Source: Peribacillus kribbensis DSM 17871
GTDB lineage: Bacteria > Bacillota > Bacilli > Bacillales > DSM-1321
NCBI RefSeq assembly: GCF_000430765.1
Contig: NZ_AUMQ01000033.1
Coordinates: 1-64,000 of the forward strand
Length of the DNA: 64,000 bases
Direction: 5' to 3'
Under the pieces are notes generated by a model, which was not told where the DNA came from, ran no database searches, and was given only the letters and a program-made list of their open reading frames with translations. Both the position numbers and the translations under genes were made by a program. Below are positions 59,787 through 64,000 of this stretch, piece by piece (within the stretch, counting starts at the first letter, position 1; each line of letters opens with the position of its first letter).

Positions 59787-60038
59787 TTAACTTGCATTGT
59801 GCATCAGAGACTTCTGGATATCTCCCATTTTCGTATACTTATGGATAAGTACTTCTGGATCCAGCAGCGTGATTAAACCCGTTTCTGTCGAAGCGAAACC
59901 TTGTATGAAACGGGCCAGCAGGCTGATCATTCCAGAAGCTTTTTTGATTGCCTGCTGCTGAATGTCCAGTATTTCCGTAACTTCCTCTATCAGCAGTCCA
60001 ATTACCTGATTGCGATAAGTGGTTATGATGAGTCTGCG
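59787..60038 (-). pseudogene. C-terminal remnant of a CheW-like chemotaxis coupling protein
   Basis: A frame without a start reads RRLIITTYRNQVIGLLIEEV then TEILDIQQQAIKKASGM, ISLLARFIQGFASTETGLIT and LLDPEVLIHKYTKMGDIQ, the C-terminal half of a CheW domain (RilvV..-..iGl.vD.V.evl). The N-terminal half is missing and replaced by the nitrilase remnant. CheW links chemoreceptors to CheA. A strong terminator follows directly. Confidence 0.8.
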
Positions 60039-60557
60039 GCTTTCTGTTCTTCTATTAAATCTATTATTGTATAGCAGGTTAGGGTTTCTTCTTTGTCAGC
60101 TGAAGCTGTTACAGGCTGATCTAGTCCATAGAGTGGATCTAATGTATAGGCTGCTTCGGCCTAGGTATTTCTCTTGGTTTCCCACATAGTTTGCTGCTAC
60201 TGTATTGGCCTGTGTCCCGATGGCTACCGCATTCCAAGTGACCATGGAGCCATCCGGATAAGGATTGGCGGAAAGCTTTTTATTGATTTCCATTTCACCG
60301 CCGTACTGGCCGTTCCAGGCAGAAGGGATGGCAATCACATCTGCACGCTTCACAGCCAAAACTCCGGCTGATTCTGGATAAGCAGCAGCTTCTCCTATTA
60401 AAATACCAACTGTACCAAGTGAATCTGTCTTAAAAACTGGCAGTGAAGATCCTTCAGAAGCCCATGTCTTATCACTCTTGTTCAGGTGGGTCTTTTGATA
60501 GGTTCCAGCAATTTTTCCGTCTTCAGAAATCAATAGGGCTGTATTAAACAACAACAA
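60023..60557 (-). pseudogene. Carbon-nitrogen hydrolase (nitrilase superfamily) remnant
   Basis: The frame from 60557 gives FNTALLISEDGKIAGTYQKT and HLNKSD, then LGTVGILIGEAAAYPESAGV, ADVIAIPSAWNG and GSMVTWNAVAIGTQANTVAA, all nitrilase-like, but the first third with the catalytic Glu is missing. The position where the family has Cys (GvmiCyD) reads GILIGEA, so activity would be lost anyway. After YLGRSSLY the frame shifts (near 60140). Corrected by one base, it continues LDPLYGLDQPVTASADKEET and ends IDLIEEQKAADSS. Span 535 = 3 x 178 + 1, as expected. Confidence 0.75.
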
Positions 60558-60664
60558 TCTTTATTCCCCTACTCCTTTACAAGTGAGGGTTCTTTGTTCA
60601 CAAAAAAAGAAATGCAGACTCCATATAAGAGCCCGCCTTCCCTGTTTTGTAAAATTAAGCAGCT

Positions 60665-60802
60665 TTACGTACGGTTTGAAGCTTGAGGTCCACGCTTCTC
60701 CATTGCCTGCCCTACTACTTCCATATCATTTTCTAAGCTAAGCAAAATCCAATCGCTCCTAACAGCATTTACTGGTCCTCAACAATAACAATTTCCAATC
60801 AT
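60665..60802 (-). pseudogene. N-terminal remnant of desR (response regulator of des)
   Basis: After AAGGAGC an ATG at 60802 would begin MIEIVIVEDQ-MLLGAIGF-LLSLENDMEVVGQAMEKRG if three lesions are repaired: one extra G after codon 2, a TAA for CAA after EDQ, and one frameshift after IGF. This matches the opening of B. subtilis DesR (IFIAEDQQMLLGALGSLLNL, recalled from memory). The rest of the receiver and the LuxR domain are absent. In B. subtilis desK and desR lie after des; here only this piece remains between des (60888) and the nitrilase remnant. Confidence 0.75.
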
Positions 60803-60887
60803 TTACATAGCTCCTTTTAGGGTAGTGCTATTAAAGGCCACCCTCCACTTAACATAGGTTTTATTAAGGGGAGACCGAATAGTGATG

Positions 60888-61919
60888 TTATAGTTCAGGT
60901 TTTGCCTGTACAGAGGCACGTTTTTTTGTTAAATGTTTAATCTCTTTAAAGCTGACAAAGTTTTTGTGCTGCTCGTCCCATAGGCGGAAACGGATTGACT
61001 TTAAGCTTGTTGCAAGAGTGATGGTAGGTACGTTTTTTAATGGCTCGGTTTTTTCATGCGCCTCTTCCAGTTTATAGTTAGGCACCCTTGGACTTAGATG
61101 GTGAACATGGTGGAAGCCAATATTCCCCGTAAGAAATTGCAGAACTTTTGGCAGCTTGTAAAATGAACTTCCTTCTACTGCTGCCTTTACATATTCCCAT
61201 TTTTTATCTTCTTCAAAATAAGAATCCTCAAAGGTATGCTGTACATAAAATAGCCAGATGCCTGCTGCACCGGATATCCAGAATATCGAACCCTGTACTA
61301 GAAGGAACTCCTGCCATCCAACGACCCAGCTAATCAATCCTGCTAATAGAAGGATTAGAACATTCGTCAAGTATGTGTTCATGCGTTCTTTTTTTCTGGC
61401 TCCTTTTCGGTTAAATCTATTTTTAATAAGGATAACCCATATAGGACCTAATCCAAGCATAACTACTGGATTGCGATAAATATGATAAGCTATACGAAGC
61501 TTAAGCGGTGCTGCCAAGTACTCCTCTACCGTCAGCGTCCAGATATCGCCTGTACCCCTTTTATCCAGATTGCCGCTTGTAGCGTGATGAACGGAATGTT
61601 CATGCCCCCATTGATCAAACGGGAACAAAGTTAAAACACCCATAGCAGTACCAACCACTCTGTTGGCTTTACGATATTTAAAGAAAGAATGATGTGTACA
61701 GTCATGAAAAATAATAAAAACTCGTGTCAAAAATCCTGCTGCGATCACTGCGGGAACTAATGATAACCAAAAGGAAACGGACAGGCTTATATAAGCAAGG
61801 TACCATAAGATAATAAATGGCCCGATCGTATTAATAATCTGCCAGACACTTTCCTTCGTAGTTGATTTTTCAAAAGGAGCAACTTGTTTTTTTAATATTT
61901 TCGTATTTTCTGTAGTCAC
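60888..61919 (-). CDS. des: Acyl-lipid fatty acid desaturase Des
   Basis: 343 residues, GTG start with GGAAGTG upstream. The three histidine boxes of membrane di-iron desaturases are complete: HDCTHHSFF, HEHSVHHATSGN and FHHVHHLSP. Four membrane helices enclose them. The segments SGNLDKRGTGDIWTLTVEEY and FYVQHTFEDSYFEEDKKWEY are nearly those of B. subtilis Des, which puts a delta-5 double bond into membrane phospholipids on cold shock. The cognate DesKR system is not intact here (see 60665-60802). Confidence 0.95.
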   Translation of the reverse strand: MTTENTKILKKQVAPFEKSTTKESVWQIINTIGPFIILWYLAYISLSVSFWLSLVPAVIAAGFLTRVFIIFHDCTHHSFFKYRKANRVVGTAMGVLTLFPFDQWGHEHSVHHATSGNLDKRGTGDIWTLTVEEYLAAPLKLRIAYHIYRNPVVMLGLGPIWVILIKNRFNRKGARKKERMNTYLTNVLILLLAGLISWVVGWQEFLLVQGSIFWISGAAGIWLFYVQHTFEDSYFEEDKKWEYVKAAVEGSSFYKLPKVLQFLTGNIGFHHVHHLSPRVPNYKLEEAHEKTEPLKNVPTITLATSLKSIRFRLWDEQHKNFVSFKEIKHLTKKRASVQAKPEL

Positions 61920-61954
61920 TAGTGAAATTCACTTCCTTGTGTGTTGATATACCG

Positions 61955-62014
61955 AGTATAGAGGAATAAAAATCATCGTGTAAGTTCTGTCATGGGCAGG
62001 GTTGACAATGTCAA
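61955..62014 (-). promoter_or_regulatory. des promoter with upstream palindrome (possible DesR site)
   Basis: Minus strand: -35 TTACAC (61978-61983), 17-bp spacer, -10 TATACT (61955-61960). Upstream, TTGACA-t-TGTCAA (62002-62014) is a perfect palindrome centred near -60, and CATGACA (61989-61995) adds a half-site. The position matches the DesR-binding region upstream of des in B. subtilis; identity as a DesR site is inferred. Confidence 0.55.
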
Positions 62015-62562
62015 ATACAGCTTGTTTTCACACCCTTTTTTAAAATTTCTAAATGATTCCTGCTCTCTTATGACCTGATTATATATATGAATTACCCACT
62101 TTTTTTTAGTGCGATACCAGCTAATTTAATTTTTTTATATTTATTAAATTAAGAGTCGATTTATCTAGCATATCAAGTATAATCAAGCCTATTCAGATTA
62201 TGGATATGATATTTCCAATAGAGAGTCCTATATATAAATCGGATAATACTAAAAAACGAGATCTAGTACATGAGTGAAAAAAGTCACTCTTTAGACTAAA
62301 CCAATTGGTTCAAAATTCTCATCAGAAAATTTACTCTGCTAGGGTAAATTGATTACACTTTCAGGATTGGAGGCAAATAAAAGGGGATATAAGAAGAAGG
62401 AGGAAGAATTAGATTAACCAAGAAAAAGGGTGTAAGAACATGCCATTATATCACCTGTAGTATTAGCAGAAATTGAAACATTTCAGGCAAGGCCAAGATT
62501 TGACGGTATTAAAGGTTATTAATACATTCGAATGGGATATTTTGTTGAAAGGGAGTCTTATC
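62015..62562. other. AT-rich intergenic region, nothing assigned
   Basis: No supported gene on either strand. It separates des from a small plus-strand gene. A frame that begins at 62473 belongs to the next gene but lacks a ribosome binding site. Confidence 0.5.
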
Positions 62563-62769
62563 ATGCGAGTAAAAAAGACAAGTAAAAAGGATGGAAAATC
62601 AAAACACCTCTCATTTGAAATGGCAGTTAGGGAGCTTTATAATACTGGTACATGGGAAGGCGACCTTGATAAAATAGCAGAATTGCTTAATGAGCAAGGA
62701 AGGCTCATGACTCCATATGCAACCTTTGAAATAGAGGGAAGATATTCGCCAGAGGACTTCACACATTGA
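62563..62769 (+). CDS. Small conserved-looking hypothetical protein, 68 aa
   Basis: ATG at 62563 with AAAGGGAG 8 nt upstream; the longer frame to 62473 has no start signal. The basic N-terminus (RVKKTSKKDGKSKHL) precedes SFEMAVRELYNTGTWEGDLD and KIAELLNEQGRLMTPYATFE, a compact alpha/beta pattern. Family not recognised. A terminator overlaps its last codons. Confidence 0.7.
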   Translation: MRVKKTSKKDGKSKHLSFEMAVRELYNTGTWEGDLDKIAELLNEQGRLMTPYATFEIEGRYSPEDFTH

Positions 62770-62786
62770 AGTCCTTTAATTTTTAT
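62752..62786 (+). terminator. Terminator overlapping the end of the 68-aa gene
   Basis: GGACTTC-acacatt-GAAGTCC followed by TTTAATTTTT. Confidence 0.8.
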
Positions 62787-62931
62787 CAACGATATTCTTC
62801 ACATGCTGAAAGATATAAAGGCTTGGATAGCAATGAAATTCCAACGTCGTATTAAAGTTGCGAGCTATTTAACGCTATGTTACAACTAAGGTACCCCTTC
62901 AGAATAATACTTTTTAAGGAGTGTTTATAAA

Positions 62932-63210
62932 GTGAATAAAACAGAATTCGTTAATAAAGTAGCCAAAACTGCAGAACTCTCGCAGAAAGACGCATCCAAA
63001 GCAGTAGATGCCATTTTTGATAACATTTCAGAAGCTTTAAAAAATGGTGATAAAGTTCAATTGATCGGATTTGGTAATTTTGAGGTCCGTGAACGTGCAG
63101 CTCGTACGGGTAGAAATCCACAAACTGGAGAAGAAATTCAGATAGCAGCTGGAAAAGTTCCCGCTTTTAAGGCTGGTAAAGCACTTAAAGATGCAGTAGC
63201 TGGAAAGTAA
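62932..63210 (+). CDS. HU-family DNA-binding protein
   Basis: 92 residues, GTG start with AAGGAG upstream. The full HU fold is present: [20 protein letters not shown] dimerisation helices, [20 protein letters not shown] at the start of the DNA-binding arm with the intercalating proline (RNPQTGEEI) and [11 protein letters not shown] at the end. Very close to B. subtilis Hbs, so the symbol hbs would fit, but the genomic neighbours differ and this may be a paralogue. It bends and compacts DNA. Confidence 0.93.
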   Translation: MNKTEFVNKVAKTAELSQKDASKAVDAIFDNISEALKNGDKVQLIGFGNFEVRERAARTGRNPQTGEEIQIAAGKVPAFKAGKALKDAVAGK

Positions 63211-63527
63211 CTTTTACAAGTTGAGAACAAAATATCGATACTAAATAAGGGATTGGCATTTTGTTCTTTCTTGTAAAGCTATCGCACCGTTAGTTAGACT
63301 ACAGTTATAAGAACTTAACTAATTTTTTTTACACATCAATACTTCGCTTTTCAGTTTTTTCTCTCCCCAACAACAATACATCTACCAAGTACTAGATTTT
63401 CCTTTGTAATTCTAATCCTGAAATTCCTGTAATAAGTTTTATTTAGCTTATACAATTGTAAATACGTGGAAATAGTGATAATCTTAATATACATATATTT
63501 TTATCCTATTTAAGGGAGATTCCACCT
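63211..63527. other. Intergenic region with weak terminator
   Basis: GAACAAAAT...ATTTTGTTC (63225-63264) with an 18-bp loop and TTTCTTG after it is the likely terminator of the HU gene. The rest is AT-rich with no gene; a promoter for the next genes is expected near 63480-63510 (TATATTTTTAT). Confidence 0.5.
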
Positions 63528-63677
63528 ATGGTAAGTGAATTTGAACGCTTACTATTTATTAAGGAAATTGAACGCTTAGTAATGGAACATAATAACTGTA
63601 GCGTTAACCAAGTTTGGAATAACATCCGCAAAAATATTCTTTTACTTCGCAAAGCGTTAGTCAGTATGCCTGATTAA
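63528..63677 (+). CDS. Small helical protein, 49 aa
   Basis: ATG at 63528 with AAGGGAGA 8 nt upstream; stop TAA at 63675. The product is one or two amphipathic helices (FERLLFIKEIERLVMEHNNC, NQVWNNIRKNILLLRKALVS). Not recognised. It is likely co-transcribed with the next gene, 41 nt downstream. Confidence 0.6.
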   Translation: MVSEFERLLFIKEIERLVMEHNNCSVNQVWNNIRKNILLLRKALVSMPD

Positions 63678-63718
63678 TGCTTTTTACCCTACTATAACGT
63701 TCGAAGGAGGAATAATTT

Positions 63719-63943
63719 ATGCTGAAAGTGTTAAATAAGGTTGGATTATTGAGAAACCTACACAATGCGAGTCGAGGTAATTTGTTTTCATTAGAGATTC
63801 CTAAGGCTACAAAAGATGATGGAAATAAGATTGAAGAATGGATTGGAGAATTACAAGTAGACGGAAAAATCAAATTAAGAGAATGCATTCAACGAGAATA
63901 CTCCGTTTATTTAAATGGAATATTGAAGTATGCCTCCGAATAA
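63719..63943 (+). CDS. Hypothetical protein, 74 aa
   Basis: ATG at 63719 after AAGGAGGA at good spacing. Product MLKVLNKVGLLRNLHNASRG followed by an acidic helix (KDDGNKIEEWIGELQVDGKI). No family recognised. The last 57 bases of the window hold no assignable feature. Confidence 0.65.
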   Translation: MLKVLNKVGLLRNLHNASRGNLFSLEIPKATKDDGNKIEEWIGELQVDGKIKLRECIQREYSVYLNGILKYASE

Positions 63944-64000
63944 TGGGGTGCTTTTTCCATTTTGGTGGACCACTCAATGAGACTTGTGTAAGTTGGATTA

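Noticed and set aside
63944-64000. Possible insertion sequence end at the right edge
   Set aside because: Too little sequence to recognise a transposase or an inverted repeat.

Overview
The window looks like a chromosomal stretch of a low-to-moderate GC, Gram-positive, spore-former-type member of the Bacillaceae. The grounds are a complete tuaABCDEFGH teichuronic acid operon in the Bacillus subtilis gene order, a Bacillus-type Des desaturase, a KinB-like histidine kinase, SipS-type signal peptidase, PbpA, GtaB/GalU, a YwqH/YwqI/LXG type VII secretion toxin operon, strong AGGAGG ribosome binding sites and frequent TTG/GTG starts. I cannot name the species. No rRNA or tRNA gene and no CRISPR array was seen.

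Layout: 1-364 is the 3' end of an IS256-family element. 567-4297 holds a secreted subtilase and an ECF sigma/anti-sigma pair; 4612-7636 a methyltransferase and a phosphotransferase+MFS pair that resembles a drug-inactivation/efflux unit. 8466-10706 contains an acetamidase between two broken genes. 10780-15189 has signal peptidase, PbpA, a GNAT enzyme and a NIF3-like protein. 15467-24374 is a catabolic locus (dehydrogenase, maleate-isomerase-like protein, HMG-CoA-lyase-like enzyme, LeuC/LeuD-like hydratase, class III CoA-transferase, MFS importer, divergent GntR regulator) that fits degradation of a C4/C5 dicarboxylic acid such as maleate, citraconate or mesaconate. 24417-26842 has a broken PhzF gene, GNAT and RDD proteins. 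27571-31768 is an LXG polymorphic toxin operon with two small targeting partners, a possible EspG-like chaperone and membrane proteins that could be immunity factors. 32105-37054 has a secreted beta-helix protein, a KinB-like kinase, a glyoxalase-fold protein and a LysM/NlpC-P60 endopeptidase. 37821-47886 is galU plus the tua operon. 48668-51429 has an M48 protease fused to ankyrin repeats, a frameshifted DUF5658 gene and a TerD-family protein. 52500-58790 is a LacI-controlled sugar ABC transporter with a glycogen-debranching-type glucosidase. 58932-63943 has a YesK-like protein, remnants of cheW, a nitrilase and desR, intact des, an extra HU and small unknown genes.

The most unusual feature is between genes. 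At least six intergenic stretches hold arrays in which one short word (different for each locus: GATCGA, TTTTTGCTC, TATGCnGGAT, GTCC/GGAC, GGATCATT) recurs at a strict 20-21 bp step, or at 52 bp with a 21+31 bp internal step. Three further loci carry a longer repeat whose GGGGA...TCCCC words are spaced about 51, 41, 20 and 51 bp in every copy. All steps are near multiples of the DNA helical turn. I know of no described repeat class with this architecture, and I regard it as the main candidate for something new.

Gene decay is also common: seven coding sequences are interrupted or are short remnants (GNAT, DUF2785, PhzF, DUF5658, nitrilase, CheW, DesR). Some lesions fall in homopolymers, so assembly error must be excluded for those.
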